Assembly: GCA_963765935.1 (NCBI GenBank)
Contig: CAVXXX010000004.1
Span: 124,001 to 188,000 of the forward strand
Source of the DNA: JAMXLG01 sp963765935
GTDB taxonomy: Bacteria; Vulcanimicrobiota; Vulcanimicrobiia; Vulcanimicrobiales; Vulcanimicrobiaceae
Direction of reading: 5' to 3'
DNA: 64,000 bases
In this document: positions 44,320 through 53,053 of the stretch, piece after piece
Numbering within the stretch: the stretch's first letter is position 1
Layout: each line of letters opens with the position of its first letter
Position numbers and translations under genes: made by a program
The notes under the pieces: model-generated
Told to the model about the DNA's origin: nothing
The model's database searches: none
The model's input: only the letters and a program-made list of their open reading frames with translations

Positions 44320-44925
44320 TTAAGCTTCTTTCCAAATTTCGCGAACGGTAGTGCTGCGCGGGACGGATTCGACGTCGCGATAGGTGAGGGCGGCGTAATC
44401 CATCGATGGATTGGTGACGCCGAACCAGAAGCGCTCGTTTTTGAAGTGGTGCCACAGGTGGTACTTCTTCATGTATCTGCCGAACGGCGTCACCGGAACG
44501 AAAGCCACGTGCGCAACGTAGTGCACCCATTCATAGAACGTCAACGCGCAGATGCTTCCGAACACGAGCGATGCGGCAATCGGCACGTTCCGAACGATGG
44601 CGAGATACAAGCCGAAGTAGATTGCTGCGATCGGAATCACGAACCAGAGCGGCAGAAAGAGCAACTCGAGCTTCGGCGGATCGATGTGATGGTCGTAATG
44701 CAGACGATGCTGCAGATTGCGGACCCATCCGGCGCTCGACGGTTTGGCATGGAAGAGAAATCGGTGCGTCGTGTATTCGGAGCTAAAGAAAATCAGCGCA
44801 CCGATCAGTGCGCCGATCCACGAGAAGTGCAGCAGTCCCGTTGCAAAGAGTAACGCGGCAAATCCGATCGCGACGGCGAGCACGGCGTTGCTTCCGTGCC
44901 GCAAGAACGTCGCGAACACCCTCAC
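44320..44925 (-). CDS. Fatty acid hydroxylase/carotenoid hydroxylase-family membrane protein
   Basis: 201 aa with four hydrophobic helices and the histidine boxes of non-heme diiron membrane oxygenases: HRFLFH, HRLHYDHH, HYVAH and KYHLWHHFKNERFWFG. Likely hydroxylates a lipid (sterol desaturase superfamily). Its start overlaps the end of the Crp-type regulator gene by 4 nt, so both are co-expressed and the membrane-lipid function may be under that regulator. Confidence 0.88.
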   Translation of the reverse strand: MRVFATFLRHGSNAVLAVAIGFAALLFATGLLHFSWIGALIGALIFFSSEYTTHRFLFHAKPSSAGWVRNLQHRLHYDHHIDPPKLELLFLPLWFVIPIAAIYFGLYLAIVRNVPIAASLVFGSICALTFYEWVHYVAHVAFVPVTPFGRYMKKYHLWHHFKNERFWFGVTNPSMDYAALTYRDVESVPRSTTVREIWKEA

Positions 44926-45884
44926 GCTCCCCGGGTCAGATCGAGGAGGCCCTGACGATCTAAATACCGGACGTGCCCGCGTTCGCGCTTGAGCAAATTT
45001 CTCGATTCGAGTTCAGCGATCGCGCGAGCCGCGACTTCCTTCACCGTGCCGGCCGCAGCCGCGATTTGGGCCTGCGTCATGTTCGAAAGCGGCGGCATCG
45101 CCGCGCTGAGGCCCTTCTCCGGCATGGCGTAGGGCAGCAGCACTTGCGCGATACGACCGATAATCGGCATCGTATTTTGCGTCACAAGTAACTCGGCGAG
45201 GTCGCGCGCGCGTTGCGCTGCGACGCGTCCGAGCGCTGCATAGAGCTTCGGCGAGTGGCCGGCAATCTGCGTGATGGCGTCGTTTGGCACGCGCAGGTAT
45301 CGCGCCGCCTTCGAAAGGACGATCACGCGGCCGATCGTCGGCGCACCATCGAAAAACTCGACTTCGCCGAAGACTTCGTACGGAAAGATTTCATGAAAGA
45401 TGCGCTGGCGCGCGCTGCCGTTGCGGCTTGCAAGCGCAAAGACGCCTTCGAATGCGACGCCGATAAACGGCCAATCGCTGTTTTCCATGACAACGGTCTG
45501 GCCACGACGCGCGGTGTGTAACGTCGCGACGGCTGCCAGCTTGCTGCGCGACGCCTCGTCGAGCTGCGAAAAGACGCGCGAGCGCTTGAGGATTCCCATT
45601 GGTGACGGCGCATCGATTTCCACGGCGGCGCGCGTCATGGCGACATGCCACTCGCGATCGCCGACACGGCTCGCGTCGAGAATCAGTTCGTGCTTACGCG
45701 ACTGTTCGATGCGCGTACCCAAACCGCGCGGCTCGTTCTCGGTAATAAACAGCACGGTCTGGCCGGGAGGCAACCGGTCGAATACGTCGAGTACGCGCGC
45801 CGGACGCTCCCACACGGGCAATCCGCGTAGATCGAGTCGTTCAACGTCCTGCATGATCATCTCGGTTCTTGAATCTATCTGCAT
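44922..45884 (-). CDS. Crp/Fnr-type regulator fused to an N-terminal DUF2249 domain
   Basis: 320 aa. Residues about 15-90 (ERLDLRGLPVWERPARVLDV, LPPGQTVLFITENEPRGL, LDASRVGDREWHVAMTR) match the small DUF2249 domain, found in proteins of nitric oxide and nitrogen-oxide metabolism. Then comes a cyclic-nucleotide-binding fold (FEGVFALASRNGSAR, EVFGEVEFFDGAPTIGRV) and a C-terminal winged helix (AAAAGTVKEVAARAIAELES). No Cys cluster of the FNR type is seen. The fusion is unusual; a redox- or NO-responsive regulator is inferred. Confidence 0.82.
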   Translation of the reverse strand: MQIDSRTEMIMQDVERLDLRGLPVWERPARVLDVFDRLPPGQTVLFITENEPRGLGTRIEQSRKHELILDASRVGDREWHVAMTRAAVEIDAPSPMGILKRSRVFSQLDEASRSKLAAVATLHTARRGQTVVMENSDWPFIGVAFEGVFALASRNGSARQRIFHEIFPYEVFGEVEFFDGAPTIGRVIVLSKAARYLRVPNDAITQIAGHSPKLYAALGRVAAQRARDLAELLVTQNTMPIIGRIAQVLLPYAMPEKGLSAAMPPLSNMTQAQIAAAAGTVKEVAARAIAELESRNLLKRERGHVRYLDRQGLLDLTRGA

Positions 45885-46454
45885 TTACTGCCCTGCGCCT
45901 TTCTTCGCATGCTCGGTTGCCGGAGCAGCCGGAGCCGGGTTCTTCAGGCTTTTCCATGCGCGGTCAGCCTGCGGCGGCAGCTTGTCCATGTGTTTGAGAA
46001 ACAGCGCAAGTGCCCACACCTGATTATCGGAAAGCGCGGGACCAAATGCAGGCATACCGGTCATACGGATGCCGTGAGAAACCTTCCAGTACGTCACGCC
46101 ATCCGGGTCGTCTTCAACGCCGTCCTTCGCGAGCTGCGGAGCGTTTTGATAGAGACCCGCCGCGATCGTGCTCGCTCGACCGTCGGCAACGCCGTGACAG
46201 ACGGCGCAATTTTGACCGTACAATTTGATTCCGGTGAGGAGATTCGGAATGGTTGTGGGCAACGGATTCGGGTCCTTCGGCGCTTCCCGTGCAATAGTCG
46301 CATGCAGCGACGATCGCGCTGCCCACGTTTCGAACTTGCTCGGCCGCGCGTCGGCGTTCGCAGGCATGAGTAAGCCTTGCGAGATGCCGACGTAGCCGGC
46401 GACAACGCCGGCGATCACGACGATTACTACGCCGAGAATAAAGCCTCTGACCAA
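45885..46454 (-). CDS. Membrane-anchored monoheme cytochrome c
   Basis: 189 aa with an N-terminal helix (FILGVVIVVIAGVVAGYVGI) acting as anchor or signal, one heme site CAVCH (about residue 82), and the axial Met region GIRMTGMPAFG. Ala/Pro/Lys-rich tail. It ends where the DUF2249-Crp gene begins, so the two share a transcript. Electron transfer partner unknown. Confidence 0.93.
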   Translation of the reverse strand: MVRGFILGVVIVVIAGVVAGYVGISQGLLMPANADARPSKFETWAARSSLHATIAREAPKDPNPLPTTIPNLLTGIKLYGQNCAVCHGVADGRASTIAAGLYQNAPQLAKDGVEDDPDGVTYWKVSHGIRMTGMPAFGPALSDNQVWALALFLKHMDKLPPQADRAWKSLKNPAPAAPATEHAKKGAGQ

Positions 46455-46542
46455 GCGAGCCTCCCGTGAAAGAGAATTCCGGCTAGGCGGTTTTTAGTGT
46501 CTGAGCAGCAACTTCCCCCGGCCGGTCATGATTGGAGAGCCT

Positions 46543-47466
46543 ATGGAAACACCGACAAAGGCGCAATTTCCCGACGAGCAATCCGAAGATGGTCGCTTCA
46601 TTCGGCAAGAGGACCGGTTTCGGAGTTGGGTCAGTGCCGACGGCAGTTCCGGATTTCCGGCCGTCGCCGGCCGCTATCATCTCTATGTCTCGCTCGCGTG
46701 TCCGTGGGCGCACCGGACGATCATCGTGCGCAAACTCAAACGCCTGGAATCGGCGATTCCGATAACGATCGTCGATCCGATTCGCGACGAGCGCGGCTGG
46801 CGCTATGGGACGCACTTCCTGAGTGAACTGTATGTCGCGAGCGATCCGCGTTATCGCGGCCGCGTGACCGTTCCGGTACTTTGGGATATGGAAACTAAAC
46901 GCATCGTGAGCAATTCCGACGACGATATCATGCGAATGTTCGAGACGGAATTCAACGCAATCGGCGATCCTCTGCCCGATCTTTACCCGTACGATCTTCG
47001 CACGGAGATCGACGCGCTCAGCGGCGTGATCTACGACACGGTAAACGACGGCGTCTATCGCGCGGGATTCGCAACCGCGCAGAATGTGTACGAGCAGGCG
47101 GCATATCGCGTCTTCGCGACGCTCGATGAAATCGAGCAGCGCTTGGCAACGCGGCGATACCTTTTCGGGGATCACCCGGTGGAGACGGATTGGCGCCTGT
47201 TCGTGACGCTGATTCGATTCGATGCCGTCTATTACGGCCATTTCAAATGCAATCTCCGCCGGATCGTCGATTATCCGAACCTCTATGGGTACTTGCGAGA
47301 CCTGTATCAGATCCCCGGCGTCGCGCAAACCGTCGATTTCGATCACATCAAGCGTCACTACTATTACACGCACGACGACATCAATCCGACGCGCATCGTG
47401 CCGATCGGTCCGCTGCAGTTTTTGCAAACCCCGCACGGAAGAGAGCGGCTCTCAACAGGGAGCTGA
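46543..47466 (+). CDS. Glutathionyl-hydroquinone reductase (Xi-class GST)
   Basis: Reduces glutathionyl-hydroquinones. 307 aa from the ATG at 46543, which has GGAG 5 nt ahead (an ATG at 46528 is a weaker alternative). SLACPWAHRTIIVRKL holds the catalytic Cys, DPIRDERGWRYG is the family insertion, VPVLWDMETKRIVSNSDDDI the glutathione loop, and ETDWRLFVTLIRFDAVYYGH the C-terminal domain. Diverges from the cytochrome gene. A glutathione-type thiol in this organism is implied but not shown. Confidence 0.93.
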   Translation: METPTKAQFPDEQSEDGRFIRQEDRFRSWVSADGSSGFPAVAGRYHLYVSLACPWAHRTIIVRKLKRLESAIPITIVDPIRDERGWRYGTHFLSELYVASDPRYRGRVTVPVLWDMETKRIVSNSDDDIMRMFETEFNAIGDPLPDLYPYDLRTEIDALSGVIYDTVNDGVYRAGFATAQNVYEQAAYRVFATLDEIEQRLATRRYLFGDHPVETDWRLFVTLIRFDAVYYGHFKCNLRRIVDYPNLYGYLRDLYQIPGVAQTVDFDHIKRHYYYTHDDINPTRIVPIGPLQFLQTPHGRERLSTGS

Positions 47467-47500
47467 GAGCCGCGTAGGTTCTTCGCGTTCGATCTACGTG

Positions 47501-48199
47501 TTACGGTTTCGGCGGACGTGCGCCGACGGCGTTCGTGTGATGACGATGGCCGTATTGGGCTGCTACGTTCGGACGATTGAACTTCTGAAGCCAACCCGAA
47601 CCGTTCGGATTGTCCTGAAGCGTGTTACGCATCGTGCTTTGACCCGACGTCATCGGCATCGACGTGCTGTTCATGTTGCTTGAATTCGTGGTCGGCGTGG
47701 TGGTCGTGCCGGAATTGGTCGTCGTAGGTTGACCGTTCGGCGCGTGTTTATATCCGCCGCTCGTCATGCTTCCGGGAGCCGACGTTGTTCCGCCTGACGG
47801 ACAGTCAGGATTGTTCGCAGCCGCCGTTCCAGCGCCCGATGATGTGGGACCCGAAGGCGAATTCGAAGACGCTCCGCTGCTTTGGATCGGCTGACTGCCT
47901 TTGCTGCTGCGGTTTTCGTTCGTGTCAGCCGGCGACGATGCTCCGCATTGCGCCGGCGTCGCAACGCCTTGGTTCGTTTGAGTCGTCGGCTGTTGGCCCT
48001 GCGTCGATTGTGCGGGCGTGCTGGTCGTCTGGCCTTGCGATTGTTGCGTGTCCGTCGTGCCTTGCGTTCCTTGCGAACTCGTTGAGCTCGGGTTCGTAGG
48101 CGTGCTTGGCGTCTGTTGCGCATACGCCGGAGCGGAAACCGCAAGCATTCCGACTACGGCCGCCGCAGCGATGCTGCGCGCGAAAAACGTATGATTCAT
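47501..48199 (-). CDS. Secreted Ser/Thr/Gln/Asn-rich low-complexity protein
   Basis: 232 aa with a clear signal peptide (IAAAAVVGMLAVSAPAYAQQ) and then almost only T, S, Q, G, N and P in repetitive stretches, with two isolated Cys (AQCG, PDCP). The C-terminus GSGWLQKFNRPNVAAQYGHR is more ordered and may be an attachment tail. No family recognised. A CCCGT/ACGGG hairpin lies in the divergent gap upstream (48200-48316). Confidence 0.65.
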   Translation of the reverse strand: MNHTFFARSIAAAAVVGMLAVSAPAYAQQTPSTPTNPSSTSSQGTQGTTDTQQSQGQTTSTPAQSTQGQQPTTQTNQGVATPAQCGASSPADTNENRSSKGSQPIQSSGASSNSPSGPTSSGAGTAAANNPDCPSGGTTSAPGSMTSGGYKHAPNGQPTTTNSGTTTTPTTNSSNMNSTSMPMTSGQSTMRNTLQDNPNGSGWLQKFNRPNVAAQYGHRHHTNAVGARPPKP

Positions 48200-48316
48200 G
48201 CTGTATATGCGCTCCCCGAGATTAAAGATAAAAAGTGATGCGTGTATGGGTTACCCGTTTTACGGGGGAGCGCGATAGCAGAGCGTTCGCTAGCTGACGA
48301 TGGGTAAAAGCGTTCG

Positions 48317-48667
48317 ATGACTACAACACCACCGGATCTCCGTAACGGCCCACCGCGCAGCGGCAAGGTCACGCTAGGACGTTATGCATGGCTCGCTCGT
48401 TTGGCCGATAAAGCTCGCGCGCAACATGCCGGCACGAACGGCGACTACGTGGCTTACTGCCCGATGTCGCTCGGATTTTTGAAGCGCGCCGGCGTTAGCC
48501 AGGCTGACTTTGAAGACTTAATCGAGCGCAAAGCAAGCGATGAAGAGCTTATCAAATACTTTGACGAGCATGTGACCGACGAACAGCGCGAGAGCGCGAA
48601 TCGCTTTATCCTCGAGGAGCACCGATCGTCAATCGACGAACAAGATCGCGAGGAACGACAACGCTAG
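48317..48667 (+). CDS. DUF5069 family protein
   Basis: 116 aa; PPDLRNGPPRSGKVTLGRYA and WLARLADKARAQHAG are the N-terminal signature of DUF5069, followed by YCPMSLGFLKRAGVSQADFE and EHVTDEQRESANRFILEEHR. Cytoplasmic, function unknown. Its stop overlaps the stop of the convergent permease by 4 nt. Confidence 0.8.
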   Translation: MTTTPPDLRNGPPRSGKVTLGRYAWLARLADKARAQHAGTNGDYVAYCPMSLGFLKRAGVSQADFEDLIERKASDEELIKYFDEHVTDEQRESANRFILEEHRSSIDEQDREERQR

Positions 48668-49785
48668 TGTTCCATGCCGTGTTCGTGATGATGCTGCGCG
48701 TGACAGCCGTGTTCCATCGGATTGCTTCGATTGAGCTGCCACAGCCATAGTGCGAGCGCGCCGAAGATGAGATTCAACCAGAACGTATAGTTAATTCGGA
48801 AGGCGCTCTCCGGCGTGAAGCCGATGTGCGGATGCGCCGGTACGAGATGAAGCGCGTTAAACGCGAGGTCGACGAGAATCGCGGCGATGACCATCGTAAC
48901 GTAGAAAACAGCGCCGATATACGCGGCCATGCGCCACCCGTAATACTTGCGGTAAACGTCGAGAAGCGGCAGTACGATGAGATCGCCATATAAAAACGCG
49001 AGAACGCCGCCGAATCCCGCGCCGCCGGCCCAGAGCACGGCGGCCATCGGCACGTTTCCGATCGAGCAGACGAAGGTGATGATCGCGACGAGCGGACCGA
49101 CCACTGCGCCGCCGATCGTCCCGCCGAACAAATGACTCCACCAATTCTCCGGTACGAATGCAGCGAGCAGACCCGCGATAATGAAGCCGGCGACGAGGTC
49201 TTTCCACAGCATCGACCAGTCCATCGCAGCGTTTTGCGCGACGACTACCGGCGTTTGCGAATTGCGCACCCGTTCCCAAAGGGTTGCGCCTTCCACGACA
49301 TTGTCACCATGTTCGTGCCCGGAAGCTTCATCGACGTGCGCGCGCGCTTCTTCGACGAGACGCTTCGGATATGTGATACGCACGAGCAGCGACATAATGA
49401 TGACGAGTACGACACCGCCGATCCACTCGCCGAGCGTAAACTGCCAGCCCATCAAGAACCACAGAATCAGTCCGAGCTCGATGACGAGATTGGTCGATGA
49501 AAACAAAAATGCCAGCGACGGAATCAATCCTGCGCCTTTTTTGAAAAGCGTCTTGCTCAGTGCGGCGGCGGCGTACGAACAACTCGAACTCGCGGCACCA
49601 TAAAGCGTCGCAATGGCAGCTTCGCGCGCACCTTCACGGCCGAGCACTTTCTCCATCCGTTCTTTAGAGACAACGGCTTGCACGAGTCCGGAAAGCGTAA
49701 AGCCGACGATGAGGCTCCAGGCCACTTCCCATGCCATGCCGGCAGAAATCTCCAGCGCGCGAACGAGCGACCACACGAAGTGCAT
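48664..49785 (-). CDS. Permease of the ArsP/DUF318 family with His-rich tail
   Basis: 373 aa, about 10 membrane helices in two halves. The family motifs KERMEKVLGREGAREAAIAT, ASSSCSYAAAALSKTLFKKG (conserved Cys), FSSTNLVIELGLILWFLMGW and CSIGNVPMAAVLWAGGAGFG are present. The C-terminus HGCHAQHHHEHGMEH can bind metal. Members include arsenic and organoarsenical exporters. Divergent from the CGNR regulator with 41 bp between. Confidence 0.87.
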   Translation of the reverse strand: MHFVWSLVRALEISAGMAWEVAWSLIVGFTLSGLVQAVVSKERMEKVLGREGAREAAIATLYGAASSSCSYAAAALSKTLFKKGAGLIPSLAFLFSSTNLVIELGLILWFLMGWQFTLGEWIGGVVLVIIMSLLVRITYPKRLVEEARAHVDEASGHEHGDNVVEGATLWERVRNSQTPVVVAQNAAMDWSMLWKDLVAGFIIAGLLAAFVPENWWSHLFGGTIGGAVVGPLVAIITFVCSIGNVPMAAVLWAGGAGFGGVLAFLYGDLIVLPLLDVYRKYYGWRMAAYIGAVFYVTMVIAAILVDLAFNALHLVPAHPHIGFTPESAFRINYTFWLNLIFGALALWLWQLNRSNPMEHGCHAQHHHEHGMEH

Positions 49786-49826
49786 ATTGACGCTTATAGC
49801 GCCAAACTGCTAACCTGTCAACGATA

Positions 49827-50381
49827 ATGACGGCGGTTAGTCATGAATTTGAGTTCGTCGGCGGCAACCTCGCGCTTGATTTCGTCAATACGATTCATTC
49901 CGGTTCGGATACCATGGAAGAGCCGGCGAGCATCGCGGAATGGGCGCTAGCTGCAGGATTGGGTAAGCCGAGCGGTTTGCGTATGAGCCGGCGCTTGAAC
50001 GAACTGCGAAAAACGCTTGCATCAATCGCTTCCGCGCTCGCGCACGGCACGACGATTTCTCGTCGCGACATCGCGCGCCTGAACGAGACGCTGGCAGAGT
50101 ATCCGCCGCGTATTGTGCTGCGAGTCACGAACGCCGGTATCACCCGCGAAACTTCGTTCGATATCCAAAAGCTCGACGACATCGCCGGCCCGCTCGCGAC
50201 GGCGATGGCGGATCTCGTGACGTCGCCGGATCGCGAACGCGTGAAGCGCTGCCCCGGATGCGAGATGTACTTCGTCGATGAAAGCCGCAATCGCACGCGT
50301 ACCTGGTGCAGCATGAAATCGTGCGGGAACCGCGCGAAAGTCGCCGCGCACTATCAGCGTTCGCGAAGTGAGCCTCAATAG
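49827..50381 (+). CDS. CGNR zinc-finger (ABATE domain) regulator
   Basis: 184 aa. The N-terminal ABATE domain has EFVGGNLALDFVNTIHSGSD and EWALAAGLGKP; the C-terminal CGNR finger has RCPGCEMYFVDESRNRTRTW and CSMKSCGNRAKVAAHYQR (CxxC, then C-x4-CGNR). Members are predicted stress-responsive DNA-binding proteins. Divergent from the permease, which it may control. Confidence 0.87.
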   Translation: MTAVSHEFEFVGGNLALDFVNTIHSGSDTMEEPASIAEWALAAGLGKPSGLRMSRRLNELRKTLASIASALAHGTTISRRDIARLNETLAEYPPRIVLRVTNAGITRETSFDIQKLDDIAGPLATAMADLVTSPDRERVKRCPGCEMYFVDESRNRTRTWCSMKSCGNRAKVAAHYQRSRSEPQ

Positions 50382-50433
50382 GCGAAGCAAGTTCCGGAAT
50401 GCGCCTCGTCAGGCGACGCGCTACGATAGCGCC

Positions 50434-50904
50434 ATGAGGAACTTTCGCATTACCGGACTCGACCCCAAGCAGTTTTCGCATCTTTTTGGCTCGAGCGACG
50501 AAGAGTTGGCGGCGCAGGGCGCGGTGCGGTACGTCGTTGACGAAAAGCCGGGCTTTCCCGATCGCATTGAGATGCGCGATCTCGATATCGGAGAGCGCGC
50601 CATCTTGATCAACTACACGCATCTCGACTCGTCTTCGCCGTATCGTTCGTCGCACGCCATCTTCGTCCGTGAAGGCGCCGAGACGCCGTACGATGCGGTG
50701 AACGAAATCCCGGAAGTGTTGAGGCGGCGGCTTTTAAGCGTCCGCGCCTTCGACAAAAACGCAATGATGACGGACGCACAGGTTATCGAGGGCGCCGAAC
50801 TTCAGCCCTGGATCGATCGCGCTTTCGCCGACGCAAACGTCGACTTCATCGACGTTCACAACGCGCACCGAGGATGCTTCGCAGCCCGTGTGAACCGCGC
50901 TTGA
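50434..50904 (+). CDS. DUF1203 family protein
   Basis: 156 aa; MRNFRITGLDPKQFSHLFGS, YVVDEKPGFPDRIEMRDLDI, GERAILINYTHLDSSSPYRS, SHAIFVREG, VIEGAELQPWIDRAFAD and VDFIDVHNAHRGCFAARV agree with DUF1203. Cytoplasmic, unknown role. The ATG at 50434 is chosen over an upstream frame overlapping the CGNR gene end. Confidence 0.82.
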   Translation: MRNFRITGLDPKQFSHLFGSSDEELAAQGAVRYVVDEKPGFPDRIEMRDLDIGERAILINYTHLDSSSPYRSSHAIFVREGAETPYDAVNEIPEVLRRRLLSVRAFDKNAMMTDAQVIEGAELQPWIDRAFADANVDFIDVHNAHRGCFAARVNRA

Positions 50905-50915
50905 ACGGAAAACCC

Positions 50916-51002
50916 CGGAGAGGGTGAGATTCGAACTCACGGACCCCGTGAAGGGCCGGCGGTTTTCAAGACCGCTGCATTAAACCGCTCTGCCACCTCT
51001 CC
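50916..51002 (-). tRNA. tRNA-Ser (anticodon UGA)
   Basis: Class II tRNA of 87 nt on minus. Acceptor arms GGAGAGG and CCTCTCC with discriminator G; D arm GCAGAGCGGTTTAATGC; anticodon loop CTTGAAA giving UGA, which reads UCA; long variable arm GCCCTTCACGGGGTCC; T arm GTGAGTTCGAATCTCAC. CCA is not encoded. Confidence 0.97.
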
Positions 51003-51127
51003 GCGCGCCGGACCGTCTGTTCTCCTCGGCACCTTGCTTTCCTCGGCGGCAGTAGGACATTAAGCTTTTGTTTGGCTGCGGACAAAGTCGTTGTCTGCAC
51101 ATCGGACAAGCAGGCGCAAAACCGGCG

Positions 51128-51167
51128 GTACCCCAATCTTTTCGGCCTACGCTGCTTTACGGGGTAC
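51128..51167 (+). promoter_or_regulatory. Hairpin covering the ribosome site of the S53 peptidase gene
   Basis: GTACCCC (51128-51134) pairs exactly with GGGGTAC (51161-51167), the latter being the only purine-rich segment before the ATG at 51176. A GACAA/TTGTC hairpin lies further upstream. The 173-bp leader otherwise has no gene. Confidence 0.4.
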
Positions 51168-51175
51168 TTCACACT

Positions 51176-53014
51176 ATGGCATTTCGCATCGGTGCGGCGG
51201 CTTCTGCCGTCGCGGTTCTGGCCCTGTCCGCATGCGGCGGCGGTGGCTCGAGCGCCATCCCGACAACGTCGAACCTCTCACCTCAGGGTCTTCCGAACAC
51301 CATCGCTCCGGTTGACAACGCCATGTACGGCGCCTTTCCAAAGACCGCCGCGCAAGGTGTCCGCGTCTACGTTCATCTTCCGTTACGGAACAGCAACGAG
51401 CTGGATCAGCTGATCTCGCAGCAGAGCGACAAAAAATCGCCGCTCTATCATCACTGGTTGACGCCGGCACAATTCCGCGCGCAGTACGGGCCGACCGCGA
51501 ACGATTTGCGGACGGCCGCAACGGCACTCAATGCCGAAGGCTTCCATACCATCATCACGACGCAAGGCGTTGTTGCCGATGCTCCGCAAGCGACGGTTGA
51601 AAAAGCGTTCGGCGTTCATCTCGCTCGCCGTATGGCTTCGTTTGCGCGCGGCACCAGCGCTACGCCGATGCTGCTCGCAGATAAAGCACCCGCGATGCCG
51701 GCGGCGCTCAAGAACGTGAATGCACAGGTTGCGGCATTTGCACCGCTACCCGCGATGCGTCCTCAATCGCAACTCGTCTCCAAAACGCCGATTTCGCAAA
51801 ACCGTTACGGCACGGACGGACCGTATTGGTTCACCGATCTCAAGCAGGCCTATGAGTATCCGGCATGGACTGCGGCGAACGGTTCCGGAGAAACGATCGC
51901 GATTTTGGCCGCGAGCGATTTCCTTGACGGCGACCTACAGACGTACTCCGCTCATGAGGGTCTGAAGCACGGAGCTGCCGTGATTCGCCGGCCGGTCGAT
52001 GGCGGAAGCCCGCCGTTCGACATCAACAGCGGACTTTCGGACGAAGTATCGCTTGACGTTCAGCAGGCTGCGGGTTCAGCGCCCGGCGCAACGCTCATGG
52101 TGTATGAGGCACCCAACGCATCGATCGTTCCGTCGTTCCTCGATATGTACACCGCAATTGTCGACGACAATCAAGCCGACGTTTCAAGCGCATCGTTCGG
52201 CTTGTGCGAACTGTACTTCACCGCTGCATACAACGGCGGCCAAGACTTCACGTATCTCTTCCAAACGTTCCACGACGTGTTCCGTCAGGGCAACGCGCAA
52301 GGCATTACGTTCGTCAATTCATCCGGCGACAACGGCGCGCTCGGATGCACCGACGTATCGGGAGCGACGGCGACGAAAGGTGTGATTTGGCCTGCGAACG
52401 ATCCGGACACCACGGCCGTCGGCGGTACGAATCTTCAAACAACGTACGTTGCGGGTTCGACCCACTCGGCGTATGTGTCGCAAAATGCCAACTATGACAC
52501 CTTTGCGAAGGGTTCCGGTGAACCGGCCGGCGAGGTCTGGGGTTCGGGCGGCGGCGTAAGCACCTACTGGCACCGGCCGCTGTTCCAATACCTTGTCAAC
52601 ACGCGATCGGGCATGCGTACCGTTCCGGACGTTGCGATGCACATGGGCGGCTGTCCCTTCGGCTCCATTACACCGTGCGGCGCTCATCGCAGCGCGGACG
52701 TTACGGCGCTCGACGGATCGTTCTACCTGTTGATTGGAACGAGCGCGTCGGCACCGGAATTCGCGGGCCTCCAAGCGATTCAGGATCAAATGCTTGGCGG
52801 ACGTGCCGGCAATGCAAACTACCTCATCTACGGCCTCGCATTGCTCGGTGGTGACTCGGTCTTCCGTAACGACATTCCGGGTGACAACGGGGGCTACAAG
52901 ACGACGGACGGTTACAATTACGTCCTCGGGAACGGGACGCCGCGCGGCGCGGCCTATGCGTTCGATCCGTTCGGACCGCTCGCTGGAGATCCGGGAACCG
53001 CTTCGAATCCGTAA
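51176..53014 (+). CDS. Sedolisin (S53, kumamolisin-like) peptidase lipoprotein
   Basis: Acid-active serine-carboxyl endopeptidase exported as a lipoprotein (lipobox LSAC at residue about 19). 612 aa from ATG 51176: pro-domain (VYVHLPLRNSNELDQLISQQ, LTPAQFRAQYGPTANDL, VEKAFGVHLARR), then the catalytic domain with E290 and D294 (SDEVSLDVQ), oxyanion Asp in SSGDNG (D385) and nucleophile GTSASAPEFAG (S523). The Ca-binding end is DNGGYKTTDGYNY. All residues needed for activity are present. Predicted to digest extracellular protein at low pH. Confidence 0.95.
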   Translation: MAFRIGAAASAVAVLALSACGGGGSSAIPTTSNLSPQGLPNTIAPVDNAMYGAFPKTAAQGVRVYVHLPLRNSNELDQLISQQSDKKSPLYHHWLTPAQFRAQYGPTANDLRTAATALNAEGFHTIITTQGVVADAPQATVEKAFGVHLARRMASFARGTSATPMLLADKAPAMPAALKNVNAQVAAFAPLPAMRPQSQLVSKTPISQNRYGTDGPYWFTDLKQAYEYPAWTAANGSGETIAILAASDFLDGDLQTYSAHEGLKHGAAVIRRPVDGGSPPFDINSGLSDEVSLDVQQAAGSAPGATLMVYEAPNASIVPSFLDMYTAIVDDNQADVSSASFGLCELYFTAAYNGGQDFTYLFQTFHDVFRQGNAQGITFVNSSGDNGALGCTDVSGATATKGVIWPANDPDTTAVGGTNLQTTYVAGSTHSAYVSQNANYDTFAKGSGEPAGEVWGSGGGVSTYWHRPLFQYLVNTRSGMRTVPDVAMHMGGCPFGSITPCGAHRSADVTALDGSFYLLIGTSASAPEFAGLQAIQDQMLGGRAGNANYLIYGLALLGGDSVFRNDIPGDNGGYKTTDGYNYVLGNGTPRGAAYAFDPFGPLAGDPGTASNP

Positions 53015-53053
53015 AGCGTCCGCGCTTTACCAGCCAATGGCAACGCCCGGCTC

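Noticed and set aside
46483..47436. 317-codon minus-strand reading frame
   Set aside because: Antisense to the glutathionyl-hydroquinone reductase, which has intact motifs.
51093..51170. c-di-GMP-I riboswitch upstream of the sedolisin gene
   Set aside because: GGCGCAAAACCGGCGG recalls part of that aptamer, but the second hairpin and the tetraloop-receptor side are missing.
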